NCBI GenBank assembly: GCA_037176845.1 | Contig: JAYKXP010000008.1 | Coordinates: forward strand, 62,001 to 126,000 | Direction: 5' to 3' | DNA length: 64,000 nt | Source: Paramarasmius palmivorus | Lineage: Eukaryota > Basidiomycota > Agaricomycetes > Agaricales > Marasmiaceae | Shown here: positions 34,434 to 45,385 of the stretch, piece after piece | How positions within the stretch are numbered: position 1 is the first letter of the stretch | How the letters are laid out: each line of letters starts with the position of its first letter | Notes under the pieces: model-generated | The model's database searches: none | What the model was told of the DNA's origin: nothing | The model's input: the letters and a program-made list of their open reading frames with translations, nothing else | Position numbers and translations under genes: made by a program

Positions 34434-34857
34434 TTACATTATCATGCAATTGCAACCTTGTGCTGGCGGTGCGTATGGATCTTCACCCTTGCCAACTGGT
34501 CCCCACACGGATGGTACCTGGGTAATCGCATGGTTTGAGTGGTACGGTCGTTATGTAAAGAGGCTGGAACATACGAGGTGATCTTTTGTGGTTTTGCAGT
34601 ATCGAATCAAACTAGAAGAGGTAAAAAAAAAGTCAAATCTTGTACTTGTTGACGGCCAGGCCAGTAAAGGAGACATACCTAGCACTCGCTTCGCTCACCC
34701 TAACTCTAGGCCGTGCAAGATCCTCCTTTAGCCTTTGGTTGTGCTCTGTCAGCCTGCGCAACTTGAGCTCGGACATGGATTGCTGTTCTGATTGTCAGAA
34801 ACACGAAGTGTCGAACACCGGGGTCAGACTAAGCACCTTGTGGGGACGAGCGTTCAT
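34434..34857 (-). CDS. G-protein gamma subunit, copy 2 (CaaX CMIM)
   Basis: Second G-gamma gene with the same layout plus an extra first intron. A seven-codon exon MNARPHK precedes [19 protein letters not shown] and [14 protein letters not shown]. The following exons are [12 protein letters not shown] and [19 protein letters not shown]. The C-terminus is QGCNCMIM: CaaX box CMIM (Met predicts farnesylation) with a second Cys two residues upstream. It keeps [16 protein letters not shown], which looks closer to the common fungal form than copy 1. Intact, with canonical introns. The two genes are probably a tandem duplication. Confidence 0.92.
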
Positions 34858-35097
34858 GGTTGATGATGGGGCGAGAAATCGAAAGACAGGTGAGGATTCG
34901 AAGAAGAGAAACGACGACCAGGCGACTGTCGAAGAATAAAAAAGGGTCAGAATAAAATATTCCAAGCGGTAATGAGTAGAGTAATAGTAGACCTTTTGAA
35001 GGAAAGGAGAGGGAGCAAGAAACGATTCGCTTGGCGGAGTTTGAAAATTTCCTCACCTCACAGATCGACTCGAGTCCACCCCTTGCTCAGTACCCCC

Positions 35098-36216
35098 ATG
35101 GCCCCTTACCGTTACAACGCCCCTCTCCCTCGCAAAGTTCAGTCTCCAGCTCGCAAACCTTATTCTCCAGGTAATTATTCGTGTAAAAAGTATGCATATA
35201 CTACCTAAAAGCCTCTTTCAGCTTCAAAACGTTCACCTTTTACATCATCACGCGCCAGAAACACTGCTCGAAAAACAGCCGGAACCCCTGACTATGTTTT
35301 CTCTCGCCGGGACAACTATGTCGCAGTCTCTGACCGTGAAAGACACCGGGAGAGACACCCAGCTAGACCTCAGTCCCCCGACCATCGGAGATTACGCTTC
35401 ACACGCGATAGCTTGCTCCTTGATGAAACTGAAACTGAAGAGGTAGAAGACGACGAATCAGAACCCATGCTCTTCTTCTGGGAGGATGAAAAAACGCTTG
35501 TTTCTGACATGCTCCATAATGGGTAATGCATATATGCATCCTTGTCCGTCGGTTGCGTCCACTCAACCCGCCTAGAAATCCAGAGGAATTTGAAAACATG
35601 AACACATGTCTTCGCTTGCTGAATCAATCCAGGATGCGTTTTCTAATCACTCGAAGGAACTCTTGGACGATATTGCCGACACTCTCGTTCCTGCTGTCAA
35701 CCGCGTCAAACATGCTCACGAAGTTCTTAACAAGGAAATCGATGGTACCATGAAGAAGGGACTTGAAGCTTTTGAGGAAGGCTGTCTCAAGATGGAGGAT
35801 GCCACACTTGGCGACTACGATAAGGTCGTAGAAGCATACTGTCAAGCACAGGTTCGTGATGCATGCTACACGCCTCTCTCGGTATTGACTTGTTCCACTT
35901 TAGGAGCGTATCAAGAACCTCTTCAAACAGCTCAAAGAAGCCTACGCACGCCGTGATCAGCTATGGGTCGACTTTGAGGCGGCTTTGGACGAGACAAGTA
36001 ATGGCGCCATATTCTCACACCTGATTCGTCTTTCTCGTGCTAACGTGGTAACTCGCCTTCTCTTTAGTCAATCCAACTATAGAGACTCTCAAGAACCTTC
36101 CAGCCGAATTGGAACGCACCATCACCAATTCCGAGAAGCAAAGCAAGCAGCTCGCCCAGAAAGATAATGGGAGTACAGAGAAAGTTCTCAAAGGGCTCTT
36201 GAGCAAGCTTGTGTAG
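35098..36216 (+). CDS. Hypothetical coiled-coil protein
   Basis: I do not recognise this protein. It starts MAPYRYNAPLPRKVQSPARK, a basic Pro/Arg/Ser-rich region that continues RRDNYVAVSDRERHRERHPA. An acidic stretch (LLDETETEEVEDDESEP) and FFWEDEKTLVSDMLHNG follow. After an intron comes a long helical part: SLAESIQDAFSNHSKELLDD, VNRVKHAHEVLNKEIDGTM, EAYCQAQ|ERIKNLFKQLKEA and TIETLKNLPAELERTI, ending KGLLSKLV. Heptad-like spacing suggests a coiled coil, with a nuclear or cytoskeletal role possible but not shown. The frame shifts by one base at about 35598-35608 between ENMN and MSSLAES. That join might instead mark a true start at the internal ATG. Confidence 0.7.
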
Positions 36217-36512
36217 ATCTGGGTTACGTCGCTCTTATTACTTCTTGCACTTGTCTGCTTTCTCGCTTTTCTTTTGCTCTGTACCTTGCTCTCGTCTACA
36301 TGGAAACGGATGTACACCACACGCTGTATTTGTAGGTTTTGCGAATAAATGTATTCGGATGTTCTCAAGTTTTATTGCATGTTAGCCTTCGAATAGGTTT
36401 TCTACTTTGTACGTCTCTAAGCAAGTAAATATAATGGTACACGCATACATACTTTAGCTCGTTAAGTAAAGATAAACTATATACAAACAAGCACCGCCTC
36501 TCAAGTCCAAGT

Positions 36513-38598
36513 CTATGAATGCCATGAGTTGTGCAAGCCAACAGTGTCATCGGGTCCGTTGACTGGCCCACTGCCGAGTACCCCAGCACCATTTACCAGC
36601 GTGCTAGCAGGGTCCGCACCTCCACCTTTGCCCTCTTGCTGACCGAGATCACCGGTCATCGTCGACAGCTTGCTTCTGACATTGTCAGCGCGCAAACTCT
36701 CGATTCGCGCCATGTAATGTTCGTCGACGCCTCCAGTCACGTATTCACCTGTGAATACGGAGCAGTCGAATGTTTTGATATCGTGGTTCAAGGACCGGAC
36801 TGATTCGACTAGGTCGGGAAGGGTTTGGAAGATGACGAGGTCGGCGCCGATTGCTGAGGCAATGGAGGCCTCGTCTCGTCCATGGGCGACGAGTTCTGTT
36901 CGTGAAGGCATGTCGATACCGTAGACATTCGGGTATCTACGTAACGATTTCTTTCATTAAGGCATAATTTGGGAAGTGATGGTCAAATGCATACCGGATA
37001 GGAGGAGCACAGCTAGCAACAATCACATTCTTCGCTCCAACATCTTTGGCCATCTGGACTATCTCTTTCGATGTAGTACCACGAACAATCGAATCTAAAC
37101 CAAAATCAGTCATCCATTTATCCGAAATGCGAGACCATATACTCGCCGTCAACAATCAGGACGTTCTTCCCAGAGAACTCTAGCGCCATTGCATTTAATT
37201 TTCGGCGGACATTCTTTTTTCTGACAATGGTCAAATATGAGTGGCGGATAAACGCTGGCACGAGACACGGGAAATGCCTCACCGCATCTGCTGCCCTGGC
37301 ATAATGAATGTTCGGCCGACATAGCGATTCTTCACAAAACCTTCCCGGTAGGGGAGATTGAGCTTCTGTGCCAAGTTCAAAGCTGCCACCCGAGATGTAT
37401 CAGGTACCTACCAGAGTGTTGGTGTGAATGATTGCTTTGATAGGCAGTGAAAGATGAAAACATACCGGAATGACTACATCAACGGTTAACTTGTTTTGAG
37501 CTAGTACTCGCTGGACCTCAATCGCCAGATTGTCGCCCATAGGCCATTCGACTCCTGTACACGCTGATGCCATCCAAGACAGAGTCAGGACGCGCAAAGT
37601 ATACGTATTCGAAAATGTCTGGCGCAAAGGTAGCCGGTTCTGCCACCTGCCGGCGAGATACACCTGCTCGCGTAATGATTACAGCTTCACCTAAAGGAAA
37701 GAGGAAAAGCTTAGTTCCGTCGCAGCATGGCCAAGCTATTTCGTACCAGGTTTGACATCATCCCATTCACTAAATCCACTAGCATCCGCTACAACACTCT
37801 CACTAGCAAATAGGTAGTCATAACCCGTTGCCGCTTTCCTGGACGCCATTCCGACGGGTCGGATTCCATTGGGATCTCTGAAAGCAATGATTCCAAAACC
37901 GGCGAGCATGGCAACGCAGGCATAGGCACCCTTTACTTGCTTCATCAAACCGCCAATTGCAGTAAAGATATCTTCTTCATTGATTCGGAATTTGCCAGTC
38001 TGCTGTAAATTGTTGGCAAATATGTTGAGTAGCAGTTCCGAATCAGAGGATGTGTTAATGTGGCGATGCGCAGTAGCATCCATGAATTGCAAGAGAGAGG
38101 AGGTATTGATGAGGTTCCCATTCTATAGACAGTGCATCAGGCTAGAGCAAGACACATATGTAATCCGGCACGTACATGGGCGAACACAATGCCGTATGGT
38201 GAGTTGACATAGAACGGTTGAGCTTCCGCATGATTGAAGCTTCCAGCAGTAGGGTATCTGACTTTTTAAGGTTGTTAGAGATCTATCTGAAGGTTTTCGG
38301 CCGAAGAATGTGCACTCACCATGTCCAACTCCCATGGCTCCAATCAAACTACGAATCGCCTTCTCGTCGAAGATATCTCGAACCATGCCATTGGCCTTGC
38401 ACTGGTAGAAGCGTCCTTTCGGACCGCAGGTCACAATTCCACATGCATCTTGCCCCCTATGCTGCAATAGTGATAAACCCTCACAGATTTCCGGGGCAGC
38501 ATCTATACCGGTGTCATGCAGCAAAAGACCGAGTATTCCGCACACTATGATTAAAAAGTGAGTTCCTGACATGAAAAGGTAGTGACAAAGAACTCACT
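36513..38598 (-). CDS. ADE4: Amidophosphoribosyltransferase (glutamine PRPP amidotransferase)
   Basis: First committed step of purine synthesis. The glutaminase domain begins [10 protein letters not shown] with the catalytic Cys; [16 protein letters not shown] and GMVRDIF follow, then [19 protein letters not shown] and [19 protein letters not shown]. The transferase domain has [55 protein letters not shown] and the PRPP loop [14 protein letters not shown]. The PRPP loop is restored by a GC-AG intron at 37095-37146. The end is a Gly-rich tail. Start: A at 38598 joins TG at 38544-38543 across a canonical 53-nt intron, giving Met-Cys. The alternative is the ATG at 38572, with a 10-residue propeptide before Cys. 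One extra base at 37541-37544 breaks [13 protein letters not shown]. Confidence 0.93.
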
Positions 38599-38987
38599 CG
38601 TGCCGTTTTGGGGATAGAACGCGAGGAACGCAAAGTGAAGAGCGGAACAAGAAGACGGTAAGAAGCAGAACACATTTTTTTGAAAAATTTGACTACAGTT
38701 GGAAAAAAGCAATCGATTACGTGCAACTCCGAATTCAGGTGGTCGGTCCGCTTCTCCCGGGCATTCTTGCTCCGCCGTGTAGGCGCTTGTAGGTGTCGGC
38801 TTTAGAAAGTCAAACATTGCCGGAGGTGCTGTTTTTATAGTTAGAATACGTTGTATCTCAGCGATCCAGCCTTACGTGGACCGCAAAAGAGTGAAATCTA
38901 GAAATGCATCGATATTTTACAGTGCAAGTACAGACTACATGAAACTACCATAAGATAATAAGCAGCATATACACCCAATATTGCAAG

Positions 38988-39944
38988 TTAAACGTGTCTA
39001 GAGTTGAGCATTTGTATCATTCTATGGTCCTCTGGTAGACGACTCCCATGTCCACTATGGGTACGACTATGGCTCATGTACGAGCCCACAGTGGTATGCA
39101 AAGGCGGTAACGTTGCTGATTGAGAATGTCTGGATGAATGTGATGAGGGATAAAGGCCATGTCCTATCCACGGGTTCAGGGGACATCTCATCATCGCTCC
39201 GGCCTCTGTTCTTCCCTCCCCGATAGATCCCCTGAGGAACGACAATCCGAGAAAGCACCGGGTCATGGTCAATAGTAGGGATCGAAGGAAGGTCTGCATA
39301 GGTGAAGTAGGCAGTTATGTGCCACTTCCTAGGCCTCGAATTAGGTGACAAGAGCACCCAGGCGGAATACGCTTGCTTGATTAGCCCAGTGTGGCTTCCT
39401 CCACTTCGATTTTGATGGATTAACGCGGATGAGGCTGGCTGAGAGCGACTACCATCTACGAAACGAAAGGTAGGAGATCTGAAAATGTTGTTAACCAAAA
39501 TTGGCTAACCCAAAGTTTCGTTTCAGCCTTACTTTTTGTCGGAAGCGCTCCCATCTGAAGGTAGCTTTTCGTCATAGAAGAGATAAGGCTATTTCAACAA
39601 TTGATCAATTGTCATTTACTTGTCCAGAGATTCGCTGTACACACCTCTCGCATACGTGACTGGCCCCAGACGCGTCCATCTAAATGAAAGGAGAATGCGC
39701 AGGGATGTAAGACGGTGATCTTGTGGATACCCCAGAAATGCTTACCAGTCCATCTCTTCAAACCTAGCTCATCGTCGCATTCTTCCCAGACAAACAGTGA
39801 GCCAGAGCGAATACAAGCCGATCTCTCGGACTCGTTTAAACGCCGCGTCACTGGACGCAAGATCCCTAGCCTGACTGCTTCGAATACCGTCTGCGCGTCG
39901 CGTTCGTCGCGTAAGTGTAGACGAGGATGAGTAGCTTGTTGCAT
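38988..39944 (-). CDS. Gti1/Pac2 (WOPR) family transcription regulator
   Basis: Fungal WOPR-domain DNA-binding protein, related to Gti1/Pac2 and Wor1/Ryp1, which control nutrient sensing and cell-type or morphology switches. The N-terminal WOPR half is HPRLHLRDERDAQTVFEAVR, then GILRPVTRRLNESERSACI and SGSLFVWEE. After an intron comes DGRVWGQSRMRE, then PYLFYDEKLPSDGSASDKK. The second WOPR half shows SGGSHTGLIKQAYSAWVLLS and KWHITAYFTYADLPSIPTI. The tail is Ser/His/Pro-rich. Its frame is uncertain beyond about 39230, where another frame reads HSSRHSQSATLPPLHTTVGS and ends at 38988. The original frame stops at 39067. Confidence 0.88.
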
Positions 39945-40866
39945 AATGACGCGGAAAGGGGTGCCGTGTATAAATGATGGAAACTATGGGGAGAGTGCAG
40001 AGGAACCAAGTGAGCAGCGCAATACGAGATGCAGAATGTAGTTGAGATGGACCGACAGTTTTTTATATACCGCACCCTAGGACTTTTGCGTAAGAGCCAG
40101 TGCTAAAGACACGGACTCGGGATGTATAAGAACTTCCCGGTGACATGTGTGGTGAAACAAGCGAGTGAGAGATGCGGATATCTGTCGACACTGTGGGAGG
40201 CCCATAAGGAATAGAGTAAATTGACGTCGTACGGCTCAATGCTGCTTAACTTGTCCGAGTGGAGGTTTGATTAGAACATGGTGCTATTTCCATAACTTGG
40301 TTTCGATGATCGCTCCGAAAGAACGGATACTCTACCAATGGCAGGCACTGCAGGCAGTACACTATGTCGGGTCTCCCAGTAAGATAGAACTGCCCACTAT
40401 CGGTAATAATACGGGTTCCAAGGGCCAACAATGGCATAAAGGACCTGCCCAATTGTTTGAGCTATCATTGATGTCCTTCTACGGTCTGCCAAAAAAAACT
40501 GCCAAAGGGACCTGCCAATTGCAAAAGATCTTGAGATAATTATGTTACACGGGTTGACGCCAAGTAATAATTCAAACCTTGTACACTCAGCGGAATATAG
40601 CGACCTGAATTGTCCCAGTTTCAAGGAACATTTATGTATTGAATTGAAGCGGAATTTGCTCGCCTGAACGTTGCCTGAACGCCTGGATGAGTCCGATCAG
40701 GACCGAAGGTTGACCGAGTGGATGTAAAAGGTAAACCGGGAGACAGATACAAAGCATGACCGGAGGGTAACGGCGTGGCAAAATGCGATGACCTGTCACA
40801 AGGCTCCCATTGTACCACCATCTCTCAGCCCTATTTCTCATTTTTAGAACTCTATACCCGCCCTTC
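39945..40866. other. Intergenic, divergent promoters
   Basis: About 920 bp between the outward-facing starts of the WOPR factor and elongin A. No gene is supported; a plus-strand open frame at 40267-40539 shows no family motif. Confidence 0.4.
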
Positions 40867-42113
40867 ATGAACTCTGAAGGGGATGCTTACAATCGTGGGG
40901 TCCTATCTCTCGTTCAATATTGTCACAGAGGTCTGTCTCGACTCATTTCTTTCACAACAGAAAACGAGGCTCATTCGGTTCTCTTACTTCAGTTGCGGCG
41001 AATCATGTCGAATGTATGTGGTGTGAATTCTAGCATGTGGTCTTCATTTATCATATTTCGAAGCGATAAGCAGTCTTGGAGACATGTCATACGAATTGGT
41101 GAAGCCGATACTTGAAAGGTGTTCTGCGGATGCTTTGCTTCGATTAGAGCAAGGTTCGCCGGTGTGTGCTCTGCTTGTGTTGCGTCACTTCTCTTTTAAC
41201 CCCGCCGTTAGCATCTGCAAGAGGAGACACAAGGCTAGCGCAACGTCCGACTTCTGTAATAACTCCATGTCTAACAAATCGTCAACAGAGATTTGGAGGG
41301 ATTTATGCTATCGCGTCTATCCCGGAATGATGGAACGTTCCCGGGACACCACGACATCGACACCCAAATCCTGGAGGAAACACTACTTTGTGCGAAAATT
41401 TTATCCATCAATGCCTTTGGGAATTAATCGTCGAGCAGGTTCTCCGAGAAGCAGAAGCAAAGCGCCTCGAAGAGATAGGATCACGGATACGCTCGCAGCG
41501 CCTCGAAGCTGAGGGTCGGAAGAAGGAAAGAGAGGTGAAAATGACAGACCGATTGCCACCGCCGAAGCGTGCAAAGACTTGTATGTTCTTCCATTTCACA
41601 TTGCCGGCTATACAATATTTAATCACTCCTCCAGGGGGTACTGCTACCCAACCCAAGACACTCTTTCAAAAGACGCGTTCCGAGGCTTCCAAGATGCAGA
41701 AGAACATGTACCATGCTCGTATTATACCTCCTATGCCCAAGGCAAAGGACTATGGTCCTCCTAAAGCCTCCGTGTCGTTGAGTACTACTCCATTACTCCC
41801 GCCTCCAGTGGAAGGGTACGCTAATCGCGTCACTGTCAATATCGTTAAACGCCCCGTGATGACTTCCACTACCACTCCCAAGAAGTCCGCGGCTGTCGAC
41901 AAGCCCCGACCAACAATAACAGTGACTTCGAGTCCACACACCCGTCCCGAGGATCGTGTAGACCATTCCCAGCCCACGCACCACATTCCTGTTCCGTCTA
42001 CTCCCACTCATTCCGGATCCTTACCAATGAAATCTCCCTCGACGTTTAAAAAAGACCCGATGGCGACACTATTTGTCCCGAAGCATCGAGCTTATTCACA
42101 ACGAACGAGATAA
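40867..42113 (+). CDS. Elongin A (RNA polymerase II elongation factor SIII subunit)
   Basis: Elongin A stimulates Pol II elongation and acts as substrate receptor of a Cul-type ubiquitin ligase. The first exon MNSEGDAYNRGVLSLVQYCH resembles the family start. Then come ISSLGDMSYELVKPILERCS and ADALLRLEQGSP. A 22-nt exon at 41212-41233 gives HLQEETQ, then EIWRDLCYRVYP. Next are SWRKHYF|VLREAEAKRLEEIG and PPPKRAKT|GGTATQPKTLFQK (conserved C-terminal motif), followed by SEASKMQKNMYH. The Pro/Thr/Ser-rich tail ends at 42113. The intron after the 22-nt exon (41234-41288) begins GC. No frame break found. Confidence 0.88.
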
Positions 42114-44123
42114 CCAATTTCATTCTTCGGCTTCGTATATCATCTACTTCACACCGCCGCTACATTTATAGACACAAGGATGCATCAACCCCCACGATGA
42201 ATCTTAGCATTCAAGCTGTATTATAGTAATCAGTGCTGTACCGGTGTATGTACTCTATTATTCCCCCAATTGTTCCTAAATGCATCTCATGTTGCCCATT
42301 GCTCATTCAGACTATTTGTTTCCTATGGGAAATCCGACTCCAGCTCCAGCTCCAGGTGACTGTGCCTGTGAGCAGCAACACGAGGTTAAAATAGCTGCGT
42401 GCGTTTCTACCGTATCGTGGTAAGTATGAACGTACCTAGCTGCGTGTCGTCCAGGGCATTTCAAAATTATCACTCGTCAATCTCCAAGTGAAAAATCTCA
42501 CCGGTGTCAAAGAAGCACATTGAGGACCAACTTCGGTTCTCAAGTTTAGTTCACCGGTTCCGTTGATTGTCATACTTCCTTTGCAAAGGTGAGCCGCCTA
42601 TTCATTTAACTCATTGATAGTCATTACCGGAAGCTTGACAGCTTTAAGGCCTCAGACCTCATGTTATGGCATGCCACGTACCGTACCTCACGCTAGAGGC
42701 ACCAAACTCGCTACATCGCCACCGACGAGAAAAAATTCACATCAGTTGACAACGTGTTGTACAGGGACGTGATGCATGCGAACCAACGCACGCTATCTCC
42801 TCAGAACGGAGCGAGCGGAACGATCGGGGACCACTAAGCTTTGAAGGGAGATGTGGACCCCGGGAAATTTGACAAGACGTGAGTGTTGAAGTCTGTATGT
42901 ATAACGTGCTATCCGTTTCCTAGGTAGGGATGCACCAGAAGAAGGGAACAGAGTTAATCAATACCATGTTGAGGCGAGTGTAACTCGTAACTCGAAAAGG
43001 TCTGTTTCCAAAATTCTGGTCAGTGAACCGCAGTCACCGGTCTTTGACGATGCAGCTCACCGAGAGGTTTTGCTCGGACGGCCGCACACTTGTCTGCACT
43101 TCGTGTGAGTGCGTAGAGTCCAGACATCGCGTCGACGTGAACAGGCTGACAGAGCATACTAGGGACGAGTAGACTCCGACCATTGGGGAAAAGTACGACA
43201 TAGACTAGCATAGACTTCAGTTTTCTGGACTTGAGGTCAAGTTAAGGTACGACTGAGGATGGTTATATGTCCATCAGAAATTATTTGTTCGCCGAAGGAG
43301 ACAGTGCCGCAACCTAGGCCCAGTTGGTAGCTGCCACCGAGCCGCCACTGAACAGCACTGAAGACAGCAGCACTAGCAGGCTTGCGGGCAAACCCCCGAG
43401 GAGAAGAGCTGAAATTTGAATCTGGACAATTGATCTCCTGAAGAGGGATAGGGATACTGGCTGATACTGGTCATGAATACATGCGCATGAAGGGTCGCGA
43501 TACCATAAATCACGATATAAACTTGATATGTCAATTAGGGCGACCCCATTTTGTATATTAGAGTAGACTAGCCAAAATCAAACTACAGAGTCAGGGCGCG
43601 TAAAGCCTTGCCAGATGTGCTTGAGAGCTTTTCCAGATACTTATAGTACAGATAGATTTGCACAATCCCAACAGCCCATTGACAGCCCAGGTCAACTGCA
43701 AGTTGAATAAAGCGCCAATGTAGAATATCTTGAGCGCCTACCCTCAGGATAACAAGCGAGACCATACTTAACTGCCATACGGAGTGGAACTGAGCTCTGA
43801 GGAGTGGGCTCGCGAAATTCTCAGGTTTGGACACATGATGGCATGAGTTGTTGTATGTTACTATGTATGTACAGTATGCGATCACATGACACATGACATC
43901 TGCGCGTGTTATGACGCGTGTTCTTGGACTTGCAAGATATTTGTTATAGGTTTCTGATCATGAGACCGAAAAGCACAGAGCTGTACCCCATGTTTTGCAC
44001 TACTGAATAGTAACGTAGGCTCTAAGATACAACAGGCTTAATATTACAAGATAAGTATACGGTAATGATACAGACAGAAACTGCTCGCAGCTTCTATGGT
44101 GGCTACCAAACCCTAAGATTGCA
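42114..44123. other. Gene-poor stretch
   Basis: About 2.0 kb between elongin A and the zinc-finger gene. Short open frames on both strands, including 43583-43894 minus, carry no recognisable motif. No terminal repeats found by eye. Confidence 0.4.
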
Positions 44124-45385
44124 CTATGAATTACTACTCTCGTTCCTCGCGTCCGGTGCCAATGACAACGGAGTGCTACACATCGTTTTGTGCGTTTCCA
44201 GTCCTCTCTGTGACGAGAAGTACTGTGAGCAACGCGTACATGTCCACTGACTGGGCTTCCCGTGTTGCGTGACCTCGTGTCTCCATCGATCGTGCTGTCT
44301 CGAGAAGAAGGCACCACACCCAACAGTACATTCGTACGATTTTTTGGTTTTTGGTCGGTGCGTTAGCATATGAGCGTCTCTTGTGTAGCTACTCGTGAAC
44401 ACGCGATTGCAATTGGGTTTTTGGCACGGGAAATTCCTCGGACGACGTCGAGGACCTGCTGAACTCGATGACTGCGCCGACGTGGACATATCGTCAATCT
44501 CGACGTCTGCATCCTGGCATGGTGTCGGGGCTATACCTGAGGCAGCATTTGGTGACGGTGAGCGGCTGCTGGCGCAAGGCGAAGGAGTGATGGTGACGTC
44601 CGGGCGCACCGAAGTGGGCAACTCCAAAGAAGGGGGGGATTGTGGAGAGCCTGAACTGCTGGCGTACACGTCGCTGCCGCACATATCGGCGGGATGGGAT
44701 AGTTGTGGTATTAGCGAGTCAGCGAAGGAAGACGGATGCTGTGTTCCGAATATGGACATATCAGCCACGGTTCCAGGCGCACACTCGCGCGGAGGCGTTG
44801 GAAGCATAAAGGAAGCCATGTCAAAGTTGCCTGTGGGCGTATATGAGACTTGAGAAGCATGCTGTGAAGGAACATCTTACCGGCGTCACTTGAATCCTTT
44901 TCTAGCGCGATGTTCTCGGATCCCATCAATGATACGTGTCTTGAATCTTCTGCAATTTATATAGTTAGCAGCTGAACTTTTGAATAGATCAATTTGCATA
45001 CGGTTGAACATTGTGTTATCTGTCTCCAGATAGTTGTGGAGAACTTGATGTTGAGCCGAAGGCGTTCCTGAAAGAAGGAGAATATTAAAAATGATGAGCG
45101 CTGGCGCTCTTTGCCACAGAACCTAGGCTTACCTGGAATGCTTTCCCAATGTATTTGTTCTGGCTCTTTTGATACAGCCAACGTGAGACCTGAGCCATCA
45201 CCCTCCTCGACGACTTCAAAGTGTATGCTCGATGAGGTCAGGGTGTTACAGCTGACTCCTCTCAGCAGTTTTGACGCGGGCAGGGACTTTAGCTCAAAGG
45301 AAGGCCGCATTGTGGCACCATTTCCAGGAATGCGAATTATGAGCTGAAATGTGCCCAACGCCTGTAGCGGCAAAGAGAACGACAT
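44124..45385 (-). CDS. C2H2-type zinc-finger transcription factor
   Basis: Putative DNA-binding regulator. Exons assemble as MSFSLPLQALGTFQLIIRIP ... IHWESIPG, then TPSAQHQVLHNYLETDNTM, then DSRHVSLMGSENIALEKDSS. The main exon is SYTPTGNFDMASFMLPTPPR onwards. Ser/Pro-rich linkers precede the fingers. Finger 1 is FPCQKPNCNRVFTSSYTRD with AHMLTH. Finger 2 is YECTVGCGAFFSRQHDRWRH with EVTQH. Finger 3 is WTCTRCSQYFSSQRGLETH with KTMC and is C2HC. The fingers lie near the C-terminus, which ends DARNESSNS. Target unknown. The N-terminal exon joins are plausible but less certain than the finger exon. Confidence 0.8.

Noticed and set aside
44395..44853. 152-codon plus-strand open frame
   Set aside because: Lies opposite the main exon of the zinc-finger gene, whose fingers are clear on the minus strand; it is an antisense shadow.
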